Origin: Limanda limanda
Lineage: Eukaryota; Chordata; Actinopteri; Pleuronectiformes; Pleuronectidae
DNA length: 64,000 nt
Direction of reading: 5' to 3'
Assembly (NCBI RefSeq): GCF_963576545.1
Contig: NC_083651.1
Span: 9,529,386 to 9,593,385 of the forward strand
Part shown: positions 28,529 through 57,087 of the stretch, piece after piece
Layout: each line of letters begins with the position of its first letter
Numbering within the stretch: the first letter of the stretch is position 1
Notes under the pieces: model-generated
What the model saw: only the letters and a program-made list of their open reading frames with translations
Told to the model about the DNA's origin: nothing
Databases searched by the model: none
Translations under genes and position numbers: made by a program

Positions 28529-28729
28529 TTCTAGTCTTCACATCATCATCCTCCAAAAACTAAAAAAGACATGACTATGACATGAAGTAGACAATTTGAA
28601 AGACATTTGAACAGCATTAGAACAAAGTATGTCAATTTTGCATGTTGTGCAAATTGTACACACTGCCAGAGGCCACTGAGGGCGTCAGTGTCATTGGACC
28701 TTCAACGATTCTTGTTGGCTCAGTGGCTA

Positions 28730-28731
<2 letters not shown>

Positions 28732-28780
<49 letters not shown>
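28732..28780. repeat. (CA)n microsatellite
   Basis: A second CA tract of about 49 bases, 205 bases downstream of the tract at 28419-28527. Confidence 0.95.
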
Positions 28781-28782
<2 letters not shown>

Positions 28783-29839
28783 CCCGGGGGTCAAGCTACC
28801 CTAAACAACAGGCTGAGAGCAGATGTCCGTCAACCCTCCCAGTCCTGTTAATTAAGCACCACCACAAACACCAAGGATGCAAGTGACACACACAGACACA
28901 CACACACACACACACAATCCATTTGCTTTTTTTTATAATTTCTTCACCCCCTCTTCCTATCCCCTCCCTGCATTTGACTAAAATAAACTTTTGCTACTGT
29001 GTCTCTGAGACGTGCTTTAAATCCTGTGTCTGTCTGAGCTTTGACACATTTTTATGAAAGAGAGCAGTTGGTGGAAACATGCACTTGGGTCTGTTTCACA
29101 AAAGCAGTTTGTGAGCATGACGTGTTGTTGGGCCGGCAGCCTCTCTGGGTGACTTTGGCATCATATCATGGTCGCTGCTGAACGGCCTCAGTGTTTCCCC
29201 CTCCTCTATTGTCATCGCAGCGGGCAGCGGGGTGAGGAACGGGATTGTGTGATCCAATGAAGCGTGCAGTTATCAGAGACTTCAGCCCCGCTCATGAAGC
29301 TGACATCACCCGATTGCCTCAGTTTGGCCGAGTGTGATGCACAGCAGGTCACTGAGGACAGGAGGGAGAACCCCAAAATACCCACAGAGCCTGTGCAGTC
29401 AGTTTTCAGTGTCTTCCTCTGGTTGACCTGATCTCTCTGATAAAAAACACACAAAGACCTGCCTCATTTTTAATTCGTTTTATTTTCTTCAAATATTTGA
29501 AGTTGATATGCCATGGAATGAGAAGTTGACACTCGGAAGCTTGGGTAACTTCAAACTTTATTGGAAGCAGAAACATTAGAGGTGTTTTCCTATTTGTATT
29601 CACAAAGATGGTATTTTTTGTCAGAGGGCAGGACTTAATGATTTCACGTTCTGATTTGTTTTAATGCTGTCACTTCAAACCCTTTGCTTGCACCCTGACA
29701 GCCCCTGCTTGAGCTTAGATTTGCTATGTGTTCAAACTGTGTGCCTGCTCATGCTGCTTCCGTGCGTGTGTGAAATGTTGGACTTTATTTTCTGTGCTTG
29801 GATGTTGTCTACAGCCTTACATCCTGTTTCTATAGTGCT

Positions 29840-30000
29840 TGTTCTTCTAAGGGTCATCGGTTCAATGGAGCCAATCCCAGCTGACATTGAGTGAAAGTTG
29901 GACTCACCCTGGACAGTTCAGCAGCGTGTCTCAGGGCCAACAACCATTCACACTCTCATTAACAGCTACACATGCAGTTTAGAGTCCTCAAGGAACTCAA
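29840..30000 (+). repeat. L2-like LINE 3' region fragment
   Basis: It contains GGAGCCAATCCCAGCTGACA, CACCCTGGACAGTTCAGCAG and AACCATTCACACTCTCATTA. That is the order seen in fish L2/Maui 3' regions. It is truncated and has no reverse transcriptase frame. Confidence 0.55.
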
Positions 30001-30427
30001 ACACGCAGATTCAGTGACTTTTTAAAATCCCCTCTTGAAACACATCTTTATCAGATAGGCCTTTGTGTGATCGTATCTTTTTATATTTTGTTGGTTTTAT
30101 TCTTTTATTTGTATCTATCTGCTTTTATGCAATGTTGTCTTCTTTTTATTCTCCGTATTCTCTTTATTTGTATTGATTGCTTTTCAATGTTGCTGTCATC
30201 TGTTGCGTTTATTTGTTAAAGTTTAAATTTGCCGTGTAAAGGCTGAGTATTATTTCGCCGTTGCATTGGACGTTGAGTCATGCATTCTAACTTCAACGTT
30301 CAGAATCTTACAGAATTTGAATCTTTACTTGTAATTTTAACTTTGGTTGTCATAAATGTAAGAGTTGGACATAGTTGACGTCTTTGCAGCAGTGAAAAGT
30401 GTCTTCACAGGTTAAGTGCGTTGAATG

Positions 30428-30775
30428 TTAAAGGTTCCGTATGTAGGACCTAGTGACATCTAGTGATTGCATGTTGCAGATGAATACCCCTCACCTCAAC
30501 CTCACAGAAACTGTTGTAGCCCTCAGTTGTTTTAAAAACTCAAAAGGTGTTTGGTTTGTCCAGTCTGGGCTACTGTAAAAAACATGGCGGCCTCCGTAGA
30601 GAAGAAACTGCTCCAGATATAAAGTATTTAAATATAAAGGGCCCATAGTAAAGAAAACAACAATTCATACAATTTAAATGATCACACACTGGTGAAAAAA
30701 ATCACTAGGATTTTTTAATATTCAGTTTCTGCCGGTTGATCCATTTCACTTAAATCTTGCACACTTAACCTTTAA
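30428..30775. mobile_element. MITE with TTAA target duplication, 348 bp
   Basis: Left end TTAAAGGTTCCGTATGTAGG and right end on the minus strand TTAAAGGTTAAGTGTGCAAG match at 15 of 20 bases. TTAA at both outer ends fits a TTAA target duplication, as made by piggyBac or Kolobok elements (established). The interior includes CATGGCGGCCTCCGTAGAG, a phrase I recognise from a common percomorph repeat. There is no coding capacity, so it is non-autonomous. Confidence 0.6.
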
Positions 30776-31319
30776 GTATGGTCTATAGAGGGTGAAGTTA
30801 AACAATGACTATTTTGCAGAATCTAGCACAGAATGTTTCAGTTGATTTATCCACCAGATGGAATACTACAGGTTTCTGTCGAACACATTTGAATCATGGC
30901 TAACGACAGCAGGTCGATGGGGCTTTACGTGATGTAGAAGAGACACCTCTAATGTTTTAGTTTAACGGCATCCTGGGGTTTCCCTCAGATCCGTCTCAGA
31001 GGGACTGAGGTGTTAACCACTGATTTATCTGTGCTGCTCCACTGGAGGGAAACAAGTCAGATACTCAGAGTGAACAAGTCTCTCTGTGAAGACCAGCAGC
31101 TGCATCCTGAAATGGAATTGTAGAGCCCTCTGCTGGTGAGAGGTCAGAACCTGTGCTCCAGCAGGCAAACAGAGGTCTCCCAGTCAGCTGTAGACAACTC
31201 TACACAGTGTTTAGTATTATAAGTAACTTTAATTTATTAGTAGTAGTAGAATAAGGAGTAGCAGTTGTTATTGTTGTTATGAAAACAATTATATAATAAT
31301 AACAGTATTAACAGTGGTT

Positions 31320-31411
31320 GTAGTAGTAGTAGTAGTAGTATTGATATCATTAATAGTAGCAGCAGCTGGAGTAATATAACTTTATATTATTATTATTATT
31401 ATTATTATTAT
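31320..31411. repeat. TAG and TTA trinucleotide tracts
   Basis: A short (TAG)n run at about 31320-31340 and a (TTA)n run at about 31383-31411 lie in simple AT-rich sequence. Confidence 0.85.
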
Positions 31412-31499
31412 ATCATTTTTTTGTCTCAGACCACTACATCTAGGTATTGCTGTGAATATTCCAGTCTTCCAGTATTTATATACAACTGTTGCACACCTG

Positions 31500-31780
31500 T
31501 CCCTGATTTTTTTCTGCCTCTCTACTTTTCACCCTCTTCCTCCTCTTTCTCTTCTTTCTCCCCCACTTTCTCCTCCCACCTCGGTTGAGTTCTGGTTCTG
31601 TTGGAAGTTTCTTCCTGTTACAACTTTCTTTCCCTTATTCCCCAAGTTTTTGCGGATTGTGGAAAGAGCTGGAGTTCTCATTATCGTTTTCTAAGGTCTT
31701 GGTCTCATTCTAGAAAGTACCTTGAAATAATATCACGCCAACAGATATTACTAAATTGAACAGAGCAATTCACCCTCTGG
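31500..31780 (+). repeat. Teleost interspersed repeat fragment
   Basis: A pyrimidine-rich stretch is followed by GAGTTCTGGTTCTGTTGGAA, GTTTCTTCCTGTTA, AGGTCTTGGTCTCATTCTAG and a CCTTGAAATAATATC block. This order is characteristic of a very common percomorph repeat whose intact form ends in a GCGCTATATAAATAAA-like tail. It ends about 50 bases before the hemopexin poly(A) signal. Confidence 0.55.
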
Positions 31781-31828
31781 GGTTCAATCAAGTTAAAGTT
31801 GACTGAGTAAAGTATGTTGCATCTCCTC

Positions 31829-31834
31829 TTTATT
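31829..31834 (-). terminator. hpx: Poly(A) signal of hemopexin
   Basis: TTTATT on the plus strand is AATAAA on the minus strand, 193 bases beyond the hemopexin stop codon. It is a well-placed candidate for transcript end formation. Confidence 0.6.
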
Positions 31835-32026
31835 CATAAGACTTTACAAATTGAATGTACATGCAGTTACATTTTCTGCATGTTAAAAAGCGAAACCGTT
31901 GACCTTTTGATAACTCAGGACTCTTCCAGAGAGAAACAGGGGTTAGTTTGAGGTATGAAGACCCAGAAGAGAAACCCTGTGTCATGTACGTGATGTTTAT
32001 AAAATCCGTTCAGTCCAGAAAGCCTC

Positions 32027-36372
<4,346 letters not shown>

Positions 36373-36465
36373 GGTGAGCAGTCCTCTGTTCCAGGAGAGA
36401 CCTGATAGGCCTGAAGAGTCAGCAGAGCTGGGATGAAGGTACGATGGCTTCTGCTGCAGCTGATG

Positions 36466-36472
36466 TTTATAT
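36466..36472 (-). promoter_or_regulatory. hpx: TATA box of hemopexin
   Basis: ATATAAA on the minus strand lies about 95 bases before the start codon. It would place transcription start near 36435-36440 and give a 5' UTR of about 65 bases. A TATA promoter suits a highly expressed liver gene. The start site is inferred, not observed. Confidence 0.6.
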
Positions 36473-38626
36473 CATGTCTGAGTTCAGGCGGATCTTATGA
36501 CGCTGCGCACCAAAAAAGGAGAGAACAATGTGCAGACGCTCGGGGTGAGTCACAGACAACCACGCAGTTTGATGTCCTCCAGACCTGTGCCCTCAGTCGT
36601 CCCACTCCTTTTGGGAGAGATTCAAAGATTTCTAAATGCTCCCTTTTCACCAATCGATAGCGTTATATCAGCGGGGGATCGTTCACCTGACATGACACCA
36701 TGTCCTCATGGTACCAGGTTATTGGCAGCGGGCTGAATAAACCTCAAATTTGATGACATTAGACAGAAAGAGTTTTCTGAAGACAGATCAGCTGTTTAGG
36801 CAGCAGTGATCTCCACTCTAACATTTTATATAATACCCCTTATTCATATAATTTACTGTGAAACATAATAGATTTAACATGTATATTTATTGTGTAAATT
36901 CCAGTGAATTTATCAACTTTCATCTGCGTTTTATGCTACTGTACACTGAGATCTATAAATGGTTCTGCTTATAATATAATAAAATCATTATTTTGTATCA
37001 GATTCCAGAACACACCAGAACTTTGTTAAGTCTGATCAAAAGCATCCTGGACCTGTTCAACTCTGAGAGATAACTTACTCAGTAAATCATCAAAATAAAT
37101 AAAACTGCTGACCACTGCACTTAGAGCCCCTGAAACAAGTGTTGTACAACGTTTGTATGGTGAACATTAACAGGGAAAAGGGGTGTGGCCTTTACCTGTC
37201 TGCGAATTCTCTATTCTGAGAAGCATGTTCAAAAGAACTAGATATCAAGTACAAACTCAAAGTGCTGTACAAATACACATCATGAAATAGATGAAGCTGT
37301 AAAGTTATTGGAAAAAGAATAATATTGTACAAATAATGTTATTGTAAAAAGTCATTTAAAAATCACTCATAAACTACTGCACACCTTCAAACAAGGAAAC
37401 AACTTGGTATTTCTATGGTTGTGAAATACTGACTAATGTTTTCTGTAAAAAGTTTAAACTGATTTGTCATCTATTACTAATAGATAGATTTAAATCATTG
37501 TAAATGTTTGTTTCAATAAGTACAGTAGCAGCTTGAACTATGGAAAGAAAACATAAGTTTCAGCTCTTCAAAAAGATGAATGAAAAGGAAACTGGTAACA
37601 TATGCAACAGCATCAAGAAATGAAAACAAGGCCGGAGCAGAAGCCTCATCTGACTGCAGAGAAATGTTAAAGCTGTTTTATCTTTAAGTTTCCAGCAACA
37701 GCAGCTTTGAAACCGTCTGTACAAACCTGCACACAGAAACCAAATCCAGCAGATACAGAGACAGATGTATTTTCGAAGCTGGTGGAGACTTAACCCGAGC
37801 TCTAAACTGAGAGTGAATATTAAACTTTTTCAGGTGAAATACATCAGATTAGCAAAGACATTATTTATCAGCATTAAATAGGCAAACACAATTGTAATTT
37901 TTCAACATGCTGTGGCAGATAAAACACCAAGAAACAATATGAATAAGAAATAGATTTTTTTCTGTTTATTTCTAACTTAAAAGAATATAACTTAACAGTA
38001 AAACGTTATCTATCAACTTTTAATGCTGAAAGTGGCTTCAACACACATCAAACCCTGTATCACAATATGTAAAACAGAGTGAAACTGATCAAATCTTGAT
38101 AGAATTTGATTCATTACACCCGAGGTTTGAAACAAAAGTCAACAGGTTCTCGACTGACTTCCTGTGAACTGCTGCATTTCGACTCTGAATTTGTCTGAGG
38201 TAAAGAGTTATGGTCATTGTTTCTGTTGCTTTAGCATTTTTTTTAAACATTTTCAGTCAACCCGATTTCATTGGGATGGTGACAAAAATCTAAATATTCC
38301 AGCTAGCCACATCTTTGGAGACCATGCGATGCTATATTAACATCTGGCAATCTTCTTGATCTTTCTGACTTTTTCATCCACAAATCAGTTTTCCTTTAAC
38401 CTTTCCTCCATTTCCTAAATCCCTTCATAGCGCCATTTTTTACCCAGTCCTCCTCTGTGTTATGCTCCCCTCTTACTTCTTTTCTCCCTTGCTCTCATGC
38501 TAAACATTTAACAAGGAAATGGAGGTTAATGTGTCCGCTGTTTTCCGCCGCTAAACAATATATTAAACGTTGGTTTAGATTTGCTTTCCGCAATAAACAG
38601 CAGCCATCATAATTTTTCTGCTGGAA

Positions 38627-38639
38627 GGGTCAAAGGTCA
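38627..38639 (+). promoter_or_regulatory. Perfect DR1 nuclear-receptor motif
   Basis: GGGTCA A AGGTCA is a direct repeat with one-base spacing, the preferred site of HNF4, PPAR-RXR and COUP-TF (established). It lies about 2.2 kb upstream of the hemopexin start, on the promoter side of a gene expected in liver, where HNF4 is a main regulator. Use by hemopexin is inference. Confidence 0.45.
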
Positions 38640-41615
38640 AGGTGCATGTGGTCTCGACTGGACCACTTACTTTTAGCCAGTTTTCTTCAAATAGTTCAAA
38701 AGGTATTAATGGAAAGCATTTAAAGCTTCAACTTCTTTTTAAGTTTCAAGTTAACTTTAACCAGACTTGAAGCCTTTAATGTTCTTCTGACAAGTTCTTA
38801 TAAAGTAGCAGAGTTAATTTTACTGAAGTTTATTAAACTTAAAGTGTTGAGTTGCATAAACAAGTCTTTTGTCACATTATTGACGGATTTGTATTTCACA
38901 ACTTTCATTTGTGGAAAAGTCAGCGTTTTGTTTTTTCACTGCTGCTGGAGCCCTTAGCCTTTGCACCAGAAATGATACAGTGGAAACATTAAGTATGAGG
39001 TGACTGTCATGGATGACGAGATAGTTTCAGATGTCAAACAACGCATGCTGGGAAGTCTGGTGACATATTAATCATGTTTGTTTGGAAACTGAATTTGATG
39101 ATTTTTGTGCACTTTTGTAAATTTTTTGTATTTTTTTAAGTCTAACACATCTGCCCCTTGTTTGTTGTTTTATTGACTTAACAATATATTAAACTAAATC
39201 CTCCAAAAATCTAAATGAGACTCATCCTCAGTTTAACAGCAGTCTGTAGTAACTACAAATATCCAGCAGAGGTCCCTCCTGCAAGTTTAATAGAGGAGAA
39301 GGTTCTCTAATTGGCTCGTACATAATTCAGATATTGATTTAAAAACGTATTCCACAAATTTGCTATTTCTTTCAGTTTCTGTCACTGTCTTTTTTTTACA
39401 GAAAGGTGATTTGGGTATTTGTTAGCCTCCATGTTAAAATGAGAAGAATTAGCTAATGGGGTGAAAAGGTCATTTCTCATTTTCCTGTGAGTTCACTTGT
39501 GATCGTGGGACTGTTCAGGGCCCTCACAGGTTACAGGACTGGAAAAGTTAATGAATCCTCATCTTGATTGTCTTGAGAAATATATACAGAGAAAGAATTA
39601 TAATGAATAGAAATATGAAATATAAACAAGACATGTGTAGAGAAACAAGAAGTTAGTTATGCATTTTGCTCACTATACGACAACACATTTACATATAGAC
39701 CACTTTACTTTACCTCATTTACTATATTATACAGTATGTACTGCGGATAAGTTGTGACTGCAGAAAAACTGTTCTTGGTGAAAAGCTAAAAATCCTATTG
39801 ACTAAATGCATCTGACACCAGGAGGGAGGAGTTGTAAAGTCTGATGACCACAGGAAGGATCGGCTTCCTGTTACTTCCTCCATGTCTTATTCTATGTTTG
39901 TATATTCAGAATGAGGTCATCAGAAAATGTTGTTTACATGGGAGAGTCTAGTTCAGACTTAATCAGTTAACTAAACATAGTCACTGACTGAGCAGGAAAC
40001 CACACCCCTCTATCAAATGAAAGTCATACAGTTACTATGAGTCACAATCACAATAAAGTCCGCCCAAAAAATATAAATGCAATGTAGATTAGATTTTAAA
40101 CATTTTAGATTTCCCACACACATTCTGATTACAGGGAGTCAAAAAATATTGACTTGTTGCTTATACTGTAAATGTGAAAAATAAATATATCAATCCGTAA
40201 ATGCTCTTAATATTCTTACCAGTTTTTATTTTGTCCTAATAAGTGATTTAAGTAAAGCAAATTAAAATGGAAATAAACTGCATTAAGGTTCCTGAAACAA
40301 CTTCATGACGCCAAGAATCAAAGAGTTCGATATAATTACTGTCCGAGTTAGAATCTAAATTACAATTCCAAAATCATATATATGTATTTTTCATAGATTA
40401 ATAAAATCAGAAGTACAAACCTGAGACTTTAAAATCAAAATGTAAAATAAAAGTAAAATATTCTTTATTAAATAGTCAGAACTGTGAGATTTACTAAATA
40501 AAAGCTTTTGCTCATTTTTATTTTTAAATGATGGGCTTGTTTAGTGACTCTTGTATTTGTCATTTGATGTAATATGATTTTTAGTGAACCCTTTCACTCA
40601 CGTCATGTTACACTGAGTGTTTATGGTCCAGTGTAACACGTGTGTGTGCAGCAGTCCTGCAGAGGGTGTCCTTGTGTGACTCCACATCCTGGTGTTTGGT
40701 TTCCTCCTCTCAGGGAAGCAGACAGACCTCAGAGACACTGACACACTCACAGTCTCTGACAGGCACAGACATAGAGAAATACCTACTTCATCTAATGTGA
40801 TGATATCAAGGATTTATTCTTTATTTGGCGAAGAGGAAACACGTGACTGGACCCGGTGTTTTGTGTGGAGGAGGCAGATTCAGGTGAGACCGAGTTCTCT
40901 GCAGGAAAACAACGCTCAGTGTCTGGTTAGGGGGATTTAACGCAGTTTATCGCACGTAGAGACGAACTGATGAAGTGTTTGTGCAGCGGTTTGTGTTTTT
41001 ATTTAATATCGTCGATGTGTGATGTGTTCATGGGGGGTGGAGGTAAAATAACACGTGTGTGTGTGTGTGTATGTGTGTGCATGTGTGACACTGATTCACT
41101 TCACCTGTAGATTCATGATAGTGAAGTGATGAAGCTGATTGGTAGAGTTCAGGTTTCATGTGGTTTTTAATAGTTTGATAATGCATTTTAATTTATTCAT
41201 CAAACCTCCATCGGGTTTAAAATCTATGTAAAACCTACAAAATGTAATTTAAACATCTCAAAAAGACTCGCCATATAAATTTATCCATTAATCCACAGAT
41301 TTGGTTATTGTTGTAGGGGTTATTTGAGTATTGTAAATATATGACAGTTCAGTAATTTGTAATCTATGTTTCTTTATAAATGTCTTATACATACACACAA
41401 TATAAACCAATAGCTGTTTTGATGTTTTAGGCACAGTTGTGAATTGTAACCATTCAATTTGGACAAATATCAAGTCGGTCATTTATACATTTATTTATCT
41501 TTATGAGAGGTCAAATGCAGTACGTATGAGCTAACAGCTGGTTCACTGCTGATTACAGTCTTCATGCTAAGCTAAGCTAGGCTAAACCAAACTTATCACT
41601 CTCTGGAGTTACATT

Positions 41616-41725
41616 CTGTGTACAAAGATGGACAACATGACGGCTTCTCAAAAGTGAAGCAAAATCTTTCCGATTCCCCCCTGGTGGTTGGCTGCAGTAA
41701 AGGTCATACATCCTGCCTCTTCCAG
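41616..41725 (+). repeat. CCTGGTGGC-family dispersed repeat, copy C
   Basis: Blocks AAGATGGACAACATGAC, CAAAAGTGAAGCAAAATC, CCCCTGGTGGTTGGCTGCAG and TAAAGGTCATACATCCTGCC follow in the family order. It is preceded by GCTAAGCTAAGCTAGGCTAA, which resembles another common fish repeat. Confidence 0.7.
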
Positions 41726-44700
41726 TTTTTCGTTAAGCCGGAGATATACTTACTGTTAACTACGCATGTGCATGATGGCTGCCTCGCGTATCCTGCGTTT
41801 ATTTCGAGTGCCAGTTGTGGACGTCCATAGAAATTAATGCTAGGCGTGATGCAATATGCACTTGACCAATTGGGGCAGTGTAGCGGTAGTATTAGGCAAT
41901 ATGACAGGGTCAGGTGATGGCGACCCACTCTGCTGAACTGATTGGTTCACTGTTTGTTGTGGGTTTTCATCAGAAGGCTAATCCGGCGAGGCAATGTACT
42001 TGTGGTGTTTTTCATCATCATTTCTCACATTGGCTGAACGAGAGAAACATACTCGCCATTGTAACGCCGTGCTTTTTTTATTGGCCTTAAGGACCATTTA
42101 CGATTGGCGTCGCCTTTGCTGCTATGATCTCAGAATGAACAAAGGGATTTCTGTCGTTTAGGGTTCATACCACACGATTAGTTTAGACTAAATTGCGATT
42201 GGTTAAATGTGTAACCTCCATTCTGGCTCCTAATGATGTCATAGATGCAAGATGGCGGCGTTGGTTTCCAGGATAATTTGTCTTTATTGCTTGATCGTGG
42301 GAGGAAGTGGAGACATGCTGTCCATCTCTATTAACAGTTAATGATTTCTACAGTTGCTTTTCACTTTTATAAATTGGCTGACTACCTCCATGATCTCCTT
42401 TGTATACCAGGAGAGCAGGTGTTAATATTTCCATTGAATTCGTCTCCCAAAAAAACAAAAACAACTAGGTAATTTTCCAACCAATGTAAAAAAAGAAGAA
42501 TTCGAAATTTAAGTAGGTGATGTAACAATATCTTGATGAAACACTGTATCCATTCTCCCATTACTTCTGTTCTCTCTGTGTCTTGGCTCGTTGCCTAGCA
42601 GCCTCATTAAGTCCAGTTACAGTCAGATTTCTCTATTAAGCTGATTTTCTAAATTAAATGTTAGGGAGAAACATAGATTTCGGGATCAGGTTAGGGAATT
42701 AAAGCCTCGTGTTTTTATCCAGATTTCTTCTGCAGAATGTATTTCTCCGTGATGCAGTTTGTGTCGCCAGGTTTTTTTATGGGCTTATTACTGTCTGCAT
42801 GGACTTGACAGTCAGAAAGTAAATCTGAGTCAGACAGGAAATGCACTGCTGTAAGAGCAGGAGGGAAGAAAGTAGAGACCATTACATGTATCGGGTTTAT
42901 AGGAAGGAACTGAAGTGGGAATAGAAAAGGTAGGACATGACAAGATGTAGGTAGTGTAAATGATACTGCATGCAAAACTACACACGATCTGGATATAATG
43001 TACATGATGATGATGGAAGTGATATTGTGCATTAATTCAACAATATTAGTTGCACTTAAACATAGCACATAATAAGGAAAGCTTGATACTGTACATGGTC
43101 TTGTGCAGTAGCAGTGTACATGTTGAAAGGTAGTATGTTATATGATATTGTTCAAAAGAAACTTCCCTGCGCCTTGGTGTATTTCTGACTATATAAAGTA
43201 AATTGACTTAACTTAAATTAAGCATAAGCAGCATGTCGGTGAAGCTCTATGAAGATTCTGCCGATGTCTTTACTGCACCAGAGTCTTCACAGGCTACATG
43301 CCAGGTCTGCAGGTCTCTGTAAATACGACACATAATGACAAGAATGTAGACAACTTCAATGGCTTGGTGCCACTTCTCCTCCGCGCTGTCATCAGTGACT
43401 CGCTAATACACATCTCCTGTTCTTTTTTAGTATTTGGCACTTGTCAGAAGCAAGTGTACAACATGTGTCATCTGGCAGGAGGGAACAGAACGTCTCCTTC
43501 CGAATGTGGTGAAAAAGCTGCAATGGCTTAATAGGAAAAATGTATGCGTTTGAATCAGTGTCAACAGTGAGCCTTCATGTTTCAGAGGAATCACACAGCA
43601 GTGAGATTTATCCTCCTCTGTTCAAAGTATTGAATTTTAGAAGTAATCTGACAGATTGGGTTGAGTTCAGCTGATTAGTCTTTGACTTAAAGCAGCGTCT
43701 ACTCTGATCAATGTGTTAACTTTTTCACAGAAGCTTCTCGCATTTCTCATCTGGATTCCTCTTTTATCAGGGGTCCAAAACCATTGGGTTGGCTATTAGC
43801 TTTCTGTTCCTTATATTAGTTCTTTATTATAAGGATACCCATGTCACAGTACATATAGTGTATGTGTTAGGTACAGTTGTATATGCTGCCTTGTGCATGG
43901 CCTTATAATGCAGCACATGGAGGATATTGCCCAAAGCTACTCACAGCTGATCAGTCACCGGAGCTTTGCAAGGGACTTTAGGGGCCACGGGCAAAAGGGA
44001 CCTAAAGGGACCCCGGATAAAAGAGACCCCAACACCACCAAATAATAAACAGGATACTAGACACCAAATCTCTTTTGATATCAAGATTATAAACAAAGAT
44101 CATACTGTACATGCATATAAATAATAGAAGGTAAGTAAAGTTTAAGTGTAAACTTGCACCACCATCCCAGACGCATCATATTCATGCATTAAGACATTCC
44201 AACCTTTAACCAAACCCCCCTAACAGATCATTAAGCTTTTTTAACATCATGCTTTAACATAATCAGCTGTTCTTGTGTGCGCCAGGAAATTACCTTCTTA
44301 GCCTAACCTTAATAATTCAGTGGGGGAAAATGTGAAAAATGTGATAATCATCCATAAACTTGTAACTATCGACACGGACAACACAGATCCAGCTGCAGTA
44401 GTATGTGTACCCGCAAGTAGCCTGCAATGCATTTCTCTTTCACTCTTAAGTATGTGTACCTGTCACTCAGAATCTGTTGCACGTGAGAACGACCTGCATT
44501 CGAGTGCACATGCACCCCCGCTATCGCCATGTATTGAAGTTATTAAGTAAGATATGCTGCGAAGAAAACTGTAAGAAAATCCTGGGCCCGTCCCCTTTTT
44601 GGAACAGGTTTATGTACTGTAATACACAAATTCCTGAAGTGCCTTTTTCCATCCTACGTCTGAAACGGTCTGATTGGTCGCCTGGCACATTCTTGTGTGA

Positions 44701-45039
44701 TTGGTTAACTGTTTGAGCATGTGTCAGAAATGTCACACCCCTTACTCAGAGGATTCCGGATCAGCTGTAAACACCGACTGTAGGCAGTAAAAATATTTCA
44801 CTGGAACAGACAGAGTTCCTACAAAGGTCCCTCTGGAGAGTTCCTAAATTTACACATTAGTGCCAATACAATTAAATAAATGTCAGGGCTCGTTTCAGAA
44901 GATTAAGAGGAAATTTTCATGAAACAAAACTTTAACAGCTTAAAGTAGCTTTACGTGGATAAATCGCTCTAAATTAAAGCATGAGGTGTTGCATTGCCCT
45001 GTGACTGAACCTTGACCGCAGGTAACCCCTCCCACCTGT

Positions 45040-45063
45040 CAGCTGTGAAATCGCTCACAGCTG
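45040..45063. promoter_or_regulatory. Palindrome with two CAGCTG E-boxes
   Basis: CAGCTGTGA at 45040-45048 and TCACAGCTG at 45055-45063 are perfect 9-base inverted arms around a 6-base spacer. They lie just upstream of a TC-rich tract (45067-45119), which looks like the start region of the ANKRD50-like gene. A role as a paired bHLH site is inference. Confidence 0.4.
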
Positions 45064-45396
45064 CGAGTCCTTCCTCCCTCTTTCCTCCCTCTTTCCTCCC
45101 TCTCTCTCTCTCTCTCTCCGCTCTGCTGTCGTGTGCATGTCTTTACATGCCCAGAAACACCAGGGGAGGGAGGAGACACACAACCAAAAAAACACACACT
45201 CAAAAAAGAAACTAGAAAAACCGGAGAGCATGAGAGATGGTGTGATAGAGGAAGGTGTGAGAAGAGCGTGAGAAAGGAAAAGAGACTTTCTTTCTGAAGC
45301 TGCATTTAGGGATTATGCAGAACTGGGACAGAAACTAAGAAAAGGGAAGACTGTAGATGTGGCTGGAAGACAGGGGACGACTCAGGCAGGGAAGGG

Positions 45397-45474
45397 GTGA
45401 GATACAGTGTCTTTATTCTTGTGAAAAAAACATGCTGTCAGTTCATCTCCTGACTTGTTCCCTCTCTCTTTCAG
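45397..45474 (+). other. Candidate 78 bp intron in the 5' UTR of the ANKRD50-like gene
   Basis: A donor GTGAGA at 45397 follows GAAGGG, and an acceptor CCTCTCTCTTTCAG ends at 45474. The size is typical for a small fish intron. The exon from 45475 continues to 46299. Placement is from splice consensus only. Confidence 0.45.
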
Positions 45475-45812
45475 ATTTTTGACAGAACAGCTCCACCAGC
45501 GCCGGGAGAGGCATGATGAACCGTGGTAATCATGCATCCTCTTCCTCGCTTCACTGCTTCAAGATCAAGATCGACAAATACATCAAGTCCAGTGAAGGAA
45601 GTGATGAGTTGGAGGACTTGACCTTCCTCTGACTGATTCCTAAACCTCTGCAGGGGAAGGACAGCAACTGATACTAATCGCCTGATGCAACACTGTCAGG
45701 AACTGCCTGTGTGATAAAATATCCAGACTGTGACCGGAGCTGTGACGAGCCGGAGCCAGCAGTCTCCAGCTGCAGCTCAACCGGACAGTCAAAGTCAGAC
45801 CGGTGAGGAAGC

Positions 45813-45850
45813 ATGGGAAGTGGAGTTCAGAGCAGTGAGTCTTCTCCAGC

Positions 45851-45875
<25 letters not shown>
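45813..45875 (+). other. Upstream ORF overlapping the ANKRD50-like start
   Basis: An ATG at 45813 opens a 20-codon frame that ends with TGA at 45873-45875, in a different frame from the main start at 45851. Overlapping upstream frames usually lower translation of the main protein (established). Confidence 0.5.

Positions 45876-57087
<11,212 letters not shown>

Larger units (their letters stand above)
36480..45100. other. Gene-poor interval between divergent hpx and ankrd50-like genes
   Basis: No coding exon was recognised. The interval includes the upstream region of hemopexin, a DR1 motif at 38627, a GC-richer patch at about 40620-40990 ending in a good splice donor at 40884, a dispersed-repeat copy at 41616, and the region before the ANKRD50-like 5' UTR. 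36.8-40.5 kb is otherwise plain AT-rich sequence in which I see nothing. Confidence 0.6.

Noticed and set aside
42249..42259. Perfect YY1-like AAGATGGCGGC
   Set aside because: No promoter, exon or initiator could be tied to it, and similar ATGGCGGC cores occur in dispersed repeats here (30584).
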